A stretch of 64,000 nt of DNA. It comes from S5-327 sp965200975 (GTDB taxonomy: Bacteria > Chloroflexota > Dehalococcoidia > Lucifugimonadales > Australimonadaceae). The DNA lies in the NCBI GenBank assembly GCA_965200975.1, contig OZ241740.1, positions 1,736,001-1,800,000 of the forward strand, given 5' to 3'. Below are positions 8,126 through 16,044 of the stretch, piece after piece (the stretch's first letter is position 1; every line of letters starts with the position of its first letter). Made by a program: the position numbers and the translations under genes. The notes under the pieces are model-generated. The model was not told the DNA's origin. It was given only the letters and a program-made list of their open reading frames with translations, and made no database searches.

Positions 8126-9007
8126 ATGAAGCCATTTGCGTTGCACGATCCTACCACCGTGGCCGAGGCCGTCGGGCTGCTCGCCGAAAGCGGCGGCGAC
8201 GCCAGGCTGTACGCGGGCGGCACGGAACTGCTGCTCGCGATGAAGGCCGGCGTGCTCGACTGCGCGGCGCTGGTCAACGTCAAGACGATTCCCCTGCTCG
8301 ACGAGATTGGCGTCGAGGAGGGCTATCTCGTCGTCGGCGCGGCGGCGACGCACAGCGCTATCGAGCACAGCGCCGTTGTGCTCGAGCGGCTGCCGCTTCT
8401 GGCCGAAGTCGAGCGGTGCGTCGCCAATGTGCGGGTGCGCAACGTCGGCACGCTCGCAGGCAACCTCTGCTTCGCCGACCCACACTCCGACCCCGCGACG
8501 CTGCTGCTCGCCCTCGATGCGGCGCTCACCGTGGCCGGCCCCGCGGGCGTCCGCCGGGTCGCCATCGCCGACCTGCAGGTCGGGCCGTACGAGACCTCGC
8601 TGGCCGAGGACGAACTGCTTGTCGATGCGCGCATACCGCTCCCTGCGGCAAGCCTGCGCACGGCGTACCTGAAGTTCGGCCATCACCACCGCCCGACGCT
8701 GGGCGTGGCCGCGGCGCTCGACGTGCAGGACGGCGTCATCGCAGACGCGCGGCTCGCGCTCGGTTGCGTCGGGCCTGTCGCCTCGCGGCTCACGCGCTCC
8801 GAGGACGCGCTGCGCGGCGAGCGCGCCGACGCGCTGGGCGAGGGAGCGCCGGCGCTGCGGGAGTCCGCCCGGCTCGCCGCCGAAGACGCCGCCGCCATCG
8901 ACGACCTGCACGGCTCGGCTGAGTACAAGGAACACCTCACCGGCGTGTTCGTGGAGCGGGCGCTCCTCGAAGCGCTGGGCAGAAACGGAGGCGCGCGCGG
9001 TGAGTGA
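8126..9007 (+). CDS. Molybdenum hydroxylase FAD-binding subunit (CoxM-like)
   Basis: 293-aa FAD subunit starting MKPFALHDPTTVAEAVGLL, with the FAD motif YAGGTELLLAMK, and VRNVGTLAGNLCFADPHSD. The C-terminal flavoprotein domain ends with the YKEHLTGVFVERAL pattern typical of the family. The start at 8126 matches the family N-terminus better than the in-frame 8084. It is the first gene of the second hydroxylase operon, in the order FAD, 2Fe-2S, large, which differs from the first operon. It overlaps the next gene by 8 bases. Confidence 0.94.
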   Translation: MKPFALHDPTTVAEAVGLLAESGGDARLYAGGTELLLAMKAGVLDCAALVNVKTIPLLDEIGVEEGYLVVGAAATHSAIEHSAVVLERLPLLAEVERCVANVRVRNVGTLAGNLCFADPHSDPATLLLALDAALTVAGPAGVRRVAIADLQVGPYETSLAEDELLVDARIPLPAASLRTAYLKFGHHHRPTLGVAAALDVQDGVIADARLALGCVGPVASRLTRSEDALRGERADALGEGAPALRESARLAAEDAAAIDDLHGSAEYKEHLTGVFVERALLEALGRNGGARGE

Positions 9008-9482
9008 AGCGGAGCGGGGCGTCGAGATCGCATTCGAGCTGAACGGGCGCCCGGTCGAGGCGGTCGTCGCGCCGGAGACCGCGCTCATCGATATGCTGCG
9101 CGACGCGTTCGAGCTGCGCGGCGCCAAGCGCTCGTGCGATATGCAGGTGTGCGGCGCATGCACAGTGCTGCTCGACGGCAAGCCGGTGAGCGCCTGCACC
9201 GTGCCGGCGTTCGAGGCGCGCGGCAAGTCGGCGCTCACCGTCGAAGGGCTCGCAGCCGACGAGGCGTCGCGTCCGCTCTGCGAGGCGTTCGTTGACTGCG
9301 CGGCGTTTCAGTGCGGCTACTGCACGCCCGGCATGCTGCTCACGGCGAAGTCGCTGCTCGACGCGCGCCCCGATGCGACCGAAGAGGAAGTGAAAGAGTA
9401 CATGCGCGGCAACCTGTGCCGGTGCACCGGCTACAAGAAGATCGTCGAGGCCGTGCTGCAAGCGGCGGGAGGTGAAGCATGA
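9000..9482 (+). CDS. Molybdenum hydroxylase 2Fe-2S subunit (CoxS-like)
   Basis: 160-aa two-cluster ferredoxin subunit. CDMQVCGAC near residue 46 binds the N-terminal cluster, CGYC near 105 and CRC near 139 the C-terminal one. It starts at GTG 9000, inside the end of the FAD gene, and its stop overlaps the ATG of the large subunit gene (ATGA, 4 bases). The tight coupling shows a three-gene operon for one enzyme. Confidence 0.95.
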   Translation: MSEAERGVEIAFELNGRPVEAVVAPETALIDMLRDAFELRGAKRSCDMQVCGACTVLLDGKPVSACTVPAFEARGKSALTVEGLAADEASRPLCEAFVDCAAFQCGYCTPGMLLTAKSLLDARPDATEEEVKEYMRGNLCRCTGYKKIVEAVLQAAGGEA

Positions 9483-11734
9483 CCGGCGCGCCCAACTCCG
9501 GCGGAGCCGAGCGCCGGTTCCGCACCGTGGGCCAGGCCGTGCGGCGGGTCGACTCCGACGACAAGCTGTCGGGCCGCGCGCAGTTCACCGGCGACCTGCA
9601 GATCGCGGGGATGGCCTACGCGAAACTCGTCCTCAGCCCCCTGCCCCACGCGCGCATCGCAAGCATCGACGCGAGCGCGGCGCGCGCGCTGCCCGGCGTC
9701 TATGCGGTGGTCACCGCCGCCGAGCTTGTCGGCATGGAGACGCACTACGGCTCCGACAAGAAAGACCGGCCCGTAGTCGCCATCGACAAAGTCCGCTTTC
9801 AGGGCGAACCCGTCGCGGCGGTCGCCGCAGTCGACCTCGCCACCGCGGAGGCCGCCGCCGAACTCGTCGAGGTGGAGTACGAGGACCTTCCCGTAGTGAC
9901 GGACATCGCAGCCGCCCTCGAACCCGGAGCGGCGCCCATCCACGACTCGAACCTCTGCCACCAGTACGGCTACGAGTGGGGAGACGTGGACGCCGCGTTC
10001 GCCTCGTGCGACCGCGTGTTCGAAGACACGTTCACGTTCCCGATGGTGTACCACTACGCGATGGAGCCGCACGCCTGCATTGCAAGCTACGAGCCCGACC
10101 GCATCCGGCTGTGGACGTCGGCGCAGCACCCGTTCCTGGTGCGCGCGGAGATCGCGCGGCTCTTCCGGCGCCAGCTCGATCAGGTGCAGGTGGTTTCGCC
10201 GTTCGTCGGCGGAGGCTACGGAAGCAAGTCTTACACAAAAATCGAGCCCGTCGTCACCGCTCTGAGCCGGGAGGCCGGGCGCCCCGTGCGGCTTGCGCTC
10301 ACCGTCGAGGAGGCCATGCGCACCGTGCGGCGCCACGCCGCGCAGGCGACCATCCGCACCGGCGTGACGAACGACGGCGTCATCGTCGCGCGCGAGTGCA
10401 TCGCGTACGTCGACACCGGCGGCTACACCGACAACGGCGTGCGGGTCACCGAGCGCATCGCCGACCGCATGCCGGGGCCCTACAAGCTTGCTCACGCGCG
10501 GACGAAGTCGTACGGCGTATTCACGAACAGCACGCCCGCCGGCTCCTACCGCTCCATTGGCGGCCCCCAAGCCGTGTGGGCCGGAGAGTCGCAGATCGAC
10601 ATCATCGCCAACGCGCTCGGACTCGACCCCGTCGAGTTCCGCATCAAGAACCTCGTGCCGCAGGGCGAGGAAGTGCGGCGCGGCAAGCGCCCCCTCGAGG
10701 GCGACCTCGCGCCTTCCCTCCGCCGAGTCGCGGAGGAGTTCGGCTGGGCGGACTACAAGCCCGCGCCGACGCCCCCGGGCGTGAAGCGCGGCGTTGGGTT
10801 CGCCTGCAGCGTCACCAACTCCGGCGCCAGCCCAACCTCCACGTCTCTCGTCCGGCTCCATGCCGACGGCAGCGCAACCGTCTATATGGGGAGCGCGGAG
10901 ATGGGGCAAGGCTCACGCTCCGCAATGGCGCAGATAGCCGCCGAGGAGCTCCGCATTCCCTACGACAAGGTGCGCGTCATCGGCTCCGACACCGACGCCG
11001 TTCCGTTCGACCGCTCAACCGGTTCGAGCCGCTCGACCACGCTGATGGGGCTTGCCGTCCACGACGCGGCGGTCGATGTGCGCGAGCAGGCGCTCCGGCT
11101 CGCCGCCGAGTACTTCGAGACGTTCCCCGACCAGCTCGAGGCTGAGGACGAGCAGGTGACGTTCAGAGGCGAGACGGTGACGTTCGGCGCGCTCATCCGC
11201 GATATGTTCGGCGGCTCCGGCGGCGAGCTCATCGGCAGAGGCTACGTCACGCCCAAACACCCCGGCGGCAAGCTGCGCATGGACCCTGTCTTCTGGGAGG
11301 TCAGTATCGGCGTCGCCGAGATCGAGGTGGACACGGCGACCGGCGAGTTGCGGCTGCTGCGCTACTACTCCGCCGCCGACCCCGGCAAGGCCATCAACCC
11401 GAAACAGGTCGAGGGGCAGGACGAGGGCGCGGCGATGCAGGCCATCGGCCACACCCTCTTCGAGGAGATGGTGTACGAGGACGGGCAGCTGCTGAACCCG
11501 AATATGATCGACTACCGGGCGCCAACGTTCACCGATCTGCCCGGAATTTTCGAGACCGTGCTCATCGAGAACGGCGACGGCCCCGGCCCATACGGCGCCA
11601 AAGGCGTGGGCGAGGGCGGCATCGTCGCCGTCGCGCCGGCGGTCGCCAACGCGCTATTCAACGCGACGGGCGCGCGCGTAAAGGATCTCCCGCTGACTCC
11701 CGAGCGCGTCTGGCGCGCCCTCCGCAACCGCTAA
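9479..11734 (+). CDS. Molybdenum hydroxylase large (Moco) subunit
   Basis: 751-aa catalytic subunit. Domains: N-terminal aldehyde oxidase a/b hammerhead (GRAQFTGDLQIAGMAYAKL), first Moco domain with GGGYGSKSYTK, second with AEMGQGSRSAM, and the C-terminal GVGEGG that carries the catalytic Glu. The active-site loop is AGSYRSIGG, unlike CO dehydrogenase. It is a paralogue of the large subunit at 837-3167 but clearly divergent, so the two enzymes probably act on different substrates. A dispersed hairpin repeat follows 36 bases after the stop and may end transcription. Confidence 0.94.
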   Translation: MTGAPNSGGAERRFRTVGQAVRRVDSDDKLSGRAQFTGDLQIAGMAYAKLVLSPLPHARIASIDASAARALPGVYAVVTAAELVGMETHYGSDKKDRPVVAIDKVRFQGEPVAAVAAVDLATAEAAAELVEVEYEDLPVVTDIAAALEPGAAPIHDSNLCHQYGYEWGDVDAAFASCDRVFEDTFTFPMVYHYAMEPHACIASYEPDRIRLWTSAQHPFLVRAEIARLFRRQLDQVQVVSPFVGGGYGSKSYTKIEPVVTALSREAGRPVRLALTVEEAMRTVRRHAAQATIRTGVTNDGVIVARECIAYVDTGGYTDNGVRVTERIADRMPGPYKLAHARTKSYGVFTNSTPAGSYRSIGGPQAVWAGESQIDIIANALGLDPVEFRIKNLVPQGEEVRRGKRPLEGDLAPSLRRVAEEFGWADYKPAPTPPGVKRGVGFACSVTNSGASPTSTSLVRLHADGSATVYMGSAEMGQGSRSAMAQIAAEELRIPYDKVRVIGSDTDAVPFDRSTGSSRSTTLMGLAVHDAAVDVREQALRLAAEYFETFPDQLEAEDEQVTFRGETVTFGALIRDMFGGSGGELIGRGYVTPKHPGGKLRMDPVFWEVSIGVAEIEVDTATGELRLLRYYSAADPGKAINPKQVEGQDEGAAMQAIGHTLFEEMVYEDGQLLNPNMIDYRAPTFTDLPGIFETVLIENGDGPGPYGAKGVGEGGIVAVAPAVANALFNATGARVKDLPLTPERVWRALRNR

Positions 11735-11760
11735 CTGCGCGCAAGAGCAGCGCCGCCGTT

Positions 11761-11820
11761 CCCAGGGGGTCTGGGGGAGCGAACGCTCTCCCAGCTGCGC
11801 CGCCGGCGCTGACGCTCCTC
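11761..11820 (+). repeat. Dispersed hairpin repeat, copy A
   Basis: A CCCAGGGGGT segment leads into a strong hairpin at 11771-11794: CTGGGGGAGC, tetraloop GAAC, GCTCTCCCAG (10 bp, one G-T pair), followed by CTGCGC and a GC-rich tail ending ACGCTCCTC. A near-identical copy lies at 13670-13731 and weaker copies elsewhere. It sits just after the large-subunit stop. There is no T-run, so it is either a Rho-independent terminator of unusual type or a REP-like element. Confidence 0.75.
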
Positions 11821-11913
11821 ATCTCCCCAGGGCGCTCCTCTGCCCACCCCGACAGCCTCCGCGCGACACTTCGCACTTGACGCGCTCCGAAGCCCTGGCG
11901 GATAGTAGCGAGC

Positions 11914-12072
11914 GGCACAGTGCTACGGCACACTTTTCGTTCGACGGCCTCCTGCAGGCTGCGGGCTCGGATCCTCTTGGCTTGGGATCCGGGGAGTAAC
12001 TGGGCGCATGGCGTACGACCGCTACTACACGCCCCCTGCCCTAGTTACTCGTGTGTGCCCGAGCACTGTGCC
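11914..12072. repeat. 159-bp element with long terminal inverted repeats (MITE or structured RNA)
   Basis: The ends pair as GGCACAGTGCT (11914-11924) with AGCACTGTGCC (12062-12072), 11/11 bp, then after a 2x2 mismatch GGCACAC (11927-11933) with GTGTGCC (12053-12059), 7/7 bp. Inside are two more inverted repeats: CGGATCC/GGATCCG (11968-11974 with 11985-11991) and GAGTAACT/AGTTACTC (11994-12001 with 12043-12050) extended by GGGC/GCCC. The result is a branched fold with a basal stem and at least two arms. No transposase or target duplication is seen. It could be a miniature transposon or a non-coding RNA. The rest of the 500-base gap (11735-12235) shows only the hairpin repeat. Confidence 0.6.
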
Positions 12073-12235
12073 AAGTAATCGCGGTCACGCGTTCGCTGGC
12101 AGGGGGTTCCGGTGCTACGGCCACACCGTCGGTTGACTCGATACTCGCGCGTCCACTGTCCGGTTCGCGCGCCTATCGCGGCGTCCGTAGCCGTCCCCGC
12201 CTCGCACGGCAGCGCCGCCGCCCTCGGCGGCGCCT

Positions 12236-13609
12236 ATGGCTGAGCGCAACTTCCCTGTCAGCGCGCTCTACGTCGGCGACAACCTCCCCTTTATGCAGGG
12301 GATGAACTCCGGCACGGTCGACCTCATCGCCACAGACCCGCCCTTCAACAAGGGCGTCAAGGCTTTCCGCGCCAAGGACGGCACTGCAGCCGACGGCCAG
12401 TCGTTCGAGGACAAGTGGGAGTGGGACCGCGGAGACGAGGAGCGGGGCGTCAAGGGCGAGCACGATAGCTGGCTCGACGCCATCGTCGACTACGACGCCG
12501 ATATGGGCGCCGCCGTCCGCGCGGTCGTCGAGGCCGCCAAGCTCGCGCAGGGCTACGACACCGCCGCCTACCTCTGCTGGCTCGGCGTCCGCCTCATCGA
12601 GTGCCACCGCATCCTCGCCGACGCCGGCAGCATCTACGTTCACTGCGACCACACCGCCGGAGCATGGATAAAAGCGCTTCTGGACAGCATCTTTGGGCGC
12701 GAGAATTTCAGGAACGAGATAGCGTGGTGTTATACGGGGCCGGGTTCGCCAGGCATGCGGCAGTTCAACCGGAAGCATGACACCCTGTTCTGGTACGCCA
12801 AAGGCGCGACGTGGACTTTCAACGGTGATACAGTACGCATCCCGTATAAAGACCCAAAGCAAGGTCTCCGCCGAGCCATGGATGGCGGAGAAGGCATCGA
12901 TAAAGAACAAGCCCGCATCTATCGCGAACGCGGCAAGCTGCCTTTTGACTGGTGGGACGGCTTCGCCATCGTTGCACGACACAAGAGCATCGAGAGCGGC
13001 GGAGAGCGCACCGGCTGGGCAACTCAAAAGCCGCTCGCCCTCTATGAGCGCATCATCCTCGCCTCGTCCAACCCTGGCGACCTCGTCTTCGACCCGTTCG
13101 CGGGATGCTCGACGACGCTCGTCGCCGCCGAGAAGCACGGACGCCAGTGGCTGGGGTGCGACCGCGACCCGATAGCCTCCACGGTCGTCCGACGGCGCCT
13201 CAGCGACAGCCGTCAGCTCGCCAATCCCGTCGATGTAGCGATGCTCTACTCTGCGCCGACGCGCGCCGACAACCTGCCCGTCGTTCCCGACCTCGTTCTC
13301 AAGGCGCAGCGCCCCCGCGAGAAAGCCCTCCCGCGCGAGGAGCTGCTCAAGCAGCTCATCCTCCGCGACGGACTCCGCTGCCAGGGATGCGGTCTGCACT
13401 CGCAAGATCCGGCGCTCCCCGACTGGAAACTCCGCGGGCTGATGCACATCGACCACAAGACTCCGCGCTCCGAGGGCGGAAGCAACGCAATCGACAACCG
13501 CGTCCTGCTCTGCGCCGACTGCAACCTCACCAAGTCCGACTCGCTCACGCTAACCGGGCTCCGCAAGCACAACCAAAAGCATGGGCGCGTCATCGCCAGA
13601 GTCGGTTAG
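12236..13609 (+). CDS. DNA methyltransferase fused to an HNH nuclease domain
   Basis: 457-aa protein. Residues 1-320 form a beta-class DNA methyltransferase: catalytic DPPF at 34-37 and the SAM-binding motif VFDPFAGCSTTL near 284-295, in the permuted order typical of N6-adenine or N4-cytosine enzymes. The part around residues 160-250 between them would hold target recognition and is lower in GC. Residues 365-457 form an HNH domain: CQGC at 382-385, HIDH at 404-407, SEGGSN, and CADC at 426-429. One polypeptide thus carries modification and possible cleavage. No separate restriction gene is adjacent. ATG at 12236 has no clear Shine-Dalgarno. Confidence 0.9.
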   Translation: MAERNFPVSALYVGDNLPFMQGMNSGTVDLIATDPPFNKGVKAFRAKDGTAADGQSFEDKWEWDRGDEERGVKGEHDSWLDAIVDYDADMGAAVRAVVEAAKLAQGYDTAAYLCWLGVRLIECHRILADAGSIYVHCDHTAGAWIKALLDSIFGRENFRNEIAWCYTGPGSPGMRQFNRKHDTLFWYAKGATWTFNGDTVRIPYKDPKQGLRRAMDGGEGIDKEQARIYRERGKLPFDWWDGFAIVARHKSIESGGERTGWATQKPLALYERIILASSNPGDLVFDPFAGCSTTLVAAEKHGRQWLGCDRDPIASTVVRRRLSDSRQLANPVDVAMLYSAPTRADNLPVVPDLVLKAQRPREKALPREELLKQLILRDGLRCQGCGLHSQDPALPDWKLRGLMHIDHKTPRSEGGSNAIDNRVLLCADCNLTKSDSLTLTGLRKHNQKHGRVIARVG

Positions 13610-13621
13610 ATGGCTGCCCCG

Positions 13622-13693
13622 CTCCCCAGGGGGTCTGCGGGAGGGCTCCCCAGGGGGTCTGCGGGAGGGCTCCCCAGGGGGTCTGGGGGAGCG
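13622..13693 (+). repeat. Three 24-bp tandem repeats
   Basis: Three units of CTCCCCAGGGGGTCTGCGGGAGGG at 13622-13645, 13646-13669 and 13670-13693; the first two are identical and the third changes GCGGGAGGG to GGGGGAGCG. The third unit is also the 5' part of the dispersed hairpin repeat, so the array arose by tandem copying of that repeat's left end just after the methyltransferase stop. Confidence 0.9.
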
Positions 13694-13731
13694 GACGCTC
13701 TCCCAGCTGCGCGCCAGCGCTCACGCCCTCC
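13670..13731 (+). repeat. Dispersed hairpin repeat, copy B
   Basis: Same element as at 11761: hairpin at 13683-13706 with CTGGGGGAGC, tetraloop GGAC and GCTCTCCCAG, then CTGCGC and a matching tail. Loop base and tail differ slightly from copy A while the stem is unchanged, as expected if the structure is kept. It lies between the methyltransferase gene and the suf promoter. Confidence 0.78.
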
Positions 13732-13769
13732 AGCTACGACGCGCGGGCGCGGCGGCGGCCCTCGTTCCC

Positions 13770-13798
13770 TTGACAGTGAGGGCGCGGCGGTCTAGCCT
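13770..13798 (+). promoter_or_regulatory. Promoter of the suf operon
   Basis: TTGACA (13770-13775), a 17-base spacer and TAGCCT (13793-13798). Just downstream, TTGACCTGTTCAA (13803-13815) is a palindrome with 4-base arms placed at the expected start site, and the wider stretch ATTGT...ACAAT (13799-13823) is also inverted. An Rrf2-type FeS-sensing repressor such as SufR/IscR could bind there; this is a guess from position. Confidence 0.6.
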
Positions 13799-13835
13799 AT
13801 TGTTGACCTGTTCAATCGACAATTGAGCCGCCTGA

Positions 13836-15287
13836 ATGACAAACCGCGCTGTTGAAGAGATCGCTAGCCAGTCGTACCAGTACGGCTGGACTACCGATGT
13901 GGAGGTCGAGGCGGCGCCCGCCGGCCTGAGCGAGGAGATCGTCCGCTGGATATCCGCCAAGAAGGGCGAGCCCGAGTGGCTGCTCGAGTGGCGGCTTCGG
14001 GCGTACCGGCATTTCGCGCGCCTCCTCGAAGAGCAGCGCTCGCCCGAATGGGCCAACATCTCGCATCCGCCCATCGACTATCAGGCCATCAGCTACTACG
14101 CGGCCCCCAAGCCGAAGCTCGAACTCGAAAGCCTCGACGAGGTGGACGAGGAGATACTGCGCACCTACGAGAAGCTTGGCATACCCCTCGAGGAGCAGAA
14201 ACGGCTCGCCGGCGTCGCCGTCGACGCCATCTTCGACAGCGTCAGCGTCGCCACGACCGCCAAGGAGACGCTCGCCAAATACGGCGTCATCTTCTCCTCA
14301 GTCTCCGAGGCCGTGAAGGAGCATCCGGAGCTGGTGCGGAAGTACCTCGGCTCCGTCGTGCCCCACACCGACAACTTCTACGCGGCGCTCAACTCCGCGG
14401 TCTTCTCCGACGGCTCGTTCGTCTACATCCCGCCGGGAGTCCGGTGCCCGCTGGAGCTCTCGACGTACTTCCGCATCAACGCGCAGGGATCGGGGCAGTT
14501 CGAGCGGACGCTCATCGTCGCCGACAAGGGGTCTTACGTGAGCTACCTGGAGGGCTGCTCAGCGCCGATGCGCGACGAGAACCAGCTCCACGCCGCGGTT
14601 GTCGAGCTCGTCGCTCTCGACGACGCCGAGATCAAGTATTCGACGATACAGAACTGGTACCCCGGCGACGAGGACGGCAAGGGCGGCATCTACAACTTCG
14701 TAACCAAGCGCGGGAAGTGCGCGGGCGTCCGCTCGAAGATCTCGTGGACGCAGGTAGAGACCGGCTCGGCCATCACCTGGAAGTATCCGAGCGTGCTGCT
14801 GCAGGGCGACGGCTCGATAGGAGAATTCTACTCGGTCGCGCTCGTCAAGGGCCGCCAGCAGGCGGACACCGGCACGAAGATGACGCATATCGGCAAGAAC
14901 ACGTCGAGCCGCATCATCTCCAAGGGCATCTCGGCGGGACAGGGCGCGAACACGTACCGGGGCCTCGTGAAGGCGCTGTCCGGCGCGGCGAACGCCGTCA
15001 ATTTCACGCAGTGCGACTCTCTCCTCATCGGCGACCAGTGCTCGGCGCACACCGTGCCGTACATCGAGGTGGCAAACCCCGGGGTCAGCGTCGAACACGA
15101 GGCGTCGACTACAAAGGTGAGCGAAGACCAGATCTTCTACTGCCAGCAGCGGGGCCTCAGCCGCGAGGACGCGCAATCGGTCATCGTCAACGGGTTCATC
15201 CGCGAGGTTGTCCGCCGCCTGCCCCTCGAGTTCGCCGTCGAGGCGAACCGTCTGCTGGACCTGAACCTCGAAGGAACGGTGGGATAG
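13836..15287 (+). CDS. sufB: FeS assembly scaffold SufB
   Basis: 483-aa SufB, the core scaffold subunit of the SufBC2D complex on which FeS clusters form. The order of segments is typical: N-terminal helical region, then the right-handed beta-helix with SDGSFVYIPPGVRCPLELST, YLEGCSAPM and EHEASTTKVSEDQIFYCQQRG. Length is usual. It is the first gene of a five-gene suf operon; the stop TAG directly abuts the sufC ATG. Confidence 0.97.
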   Translation: MTNRAVEEIASQSYQYGWTTDVEVEAAPAGLSEEIVRWISAKKGEPEWLLEWRLRAYRHFARLLEEQRSPEWANISHPPIDYQAISYYAAPKPKLELESLDEVDEEILRTYEKLGIPLEEQKRLAGVAVDAIFDSVSVATTAKETLAKYGVIFSSVSEAVKEHPELVRKYLGSVVPHTDNFYAALNSAVFSDGSFVYIPPGVRCPLELSTYFRINAQGSGQFERTLIVADKGSYVSYLEGCSAPMRDENQLHAAVVELVALDDAEIKYSTIQNWYPGDEDGKGGIYNFVTKRGKCAGVRSKISWTQVETGSAITWKYPSVLLQGDGSIGEFYSVALVKGRQQADTGTKMTHIGKNTSSRIISKGISAGQGANTYRGLVKALSGAANAVNFTQCDSLLIGDQCSAHTVPYIEVANPGVSVEHEASTTKVSEDQIFYCQQRGLSREDAQSVIVNGFIREVVRRLPLEFAVEANRLLDLNLEGTVG

Positions 15288-16040
15288 ATGCTGGAGATAC
15301 AGGGGCTCCGCGCGGAAGTCGCAGGAGTCGAGGTGCTGAAGGGCGTCGACCTCACGGTGAGGGCCGGCGAGACGCACGCGATTATGGGCCCGAACGGCTC
15401 GGGAAAGAGCACGCTCGCGCACGTTCTGGCGGGCCGTCCCGGCTACGAAGTAACGGCGGGATCGGCGACGTTCGACGGCGCCGACCTGCTCGCCATGCCG
15501 GCGGAGGAGCGCGCCCGCAGCGGCCTCTTCCTCTCGTTCCAGCACCCCGTCGAAATCCCCGGCGTGCGGATGGACCATTTCCTGCGCGCCGGCTACAACG
15601 AGCTGATGAAGAGCCGGGGCGGCGACGAGCTCGACCCGCTCAAGTTCGACCGCCTCATTCGCGCCAAGGTCAAGCTCGTCGAGATGGACCCCGCCCTCAC
15701 GAAACGCTCGGTCAACGAGGGGTTCTCCGGCGGCGAGAAGAAGCGCAACGAGGTGCTGCAGATGGCCATCCTCGAACCCCGCCTGCGCATCCTCGACGAG
15801 ATCGACTCCGGTCTCGACGTCGACGCGCTGCGCGAGGTGTCCGCAGGCATCGCCGAACTCTCCAGCCCGGCGACGTCGACCGTCATCATCACGCACTATG
15901 AGCGCGTGCTCTCCTACCTCGACCCCGACTACGTCCACATACTCGTCGACGGACGCATCGTACGCTCCGGGGACAGGACGCTGGCCTCGGAGATCGAAGC
16001 CCGCGGCTACGACGGCGTCGACTCCGCCGTCAGCGCATAG
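15288..16040 (+). CDS. sufC: FeS assembly ATPase SufC
   Basis: 250-aa ABC-type ATPase that drives cluster assembly on SufB/SufD. Walker A GPNGSGKST, Q-loop in FLSFQHPVEIPG, signature FSGGEKKRNE and Walker B LRILDEIDSGLD are all intact. Its ATG follows the sufB stop without a gap; sufD begins 4 bases after its stop. Confidence 0.98.
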   Translation: MLEIQGLRAEVAGVEVLKGVDLTVRAGETHAIMGPNGSGKSTLAHVLAGRPGYEVTAGSATFDGADLLAMPAEERARSGLFLSFQHPVEIPGVRMDHFLRAGYNELMKSRGGDELDPLKFDRLIRAKVKLVEMDPALTKRSVNEGFSGGEKKRNEVLQMAILEPRLRILDEIDSGLDVDALREVSAGIAELSSPATSTVIITHYERVLSYLDPDYVHILVDGRIVRSGDRTLASEIEARGYDGVDSAVSA

Positions 16041-16044
16041 CCGG

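Noticed and set aside
11914..13609. HEARO/IscB-type RNA-guided system (structured element plus HNH gene)
   Set aside because: The protein has a methyltransferase, not RuvC or the arginine-rich parts of IscB, and the element is 164 bases away without matching the known RNA.
13622..13693. CRISPR array
   Set aside because: The three 24-bp units are directly adjacent without spacers and no cas genes are present.
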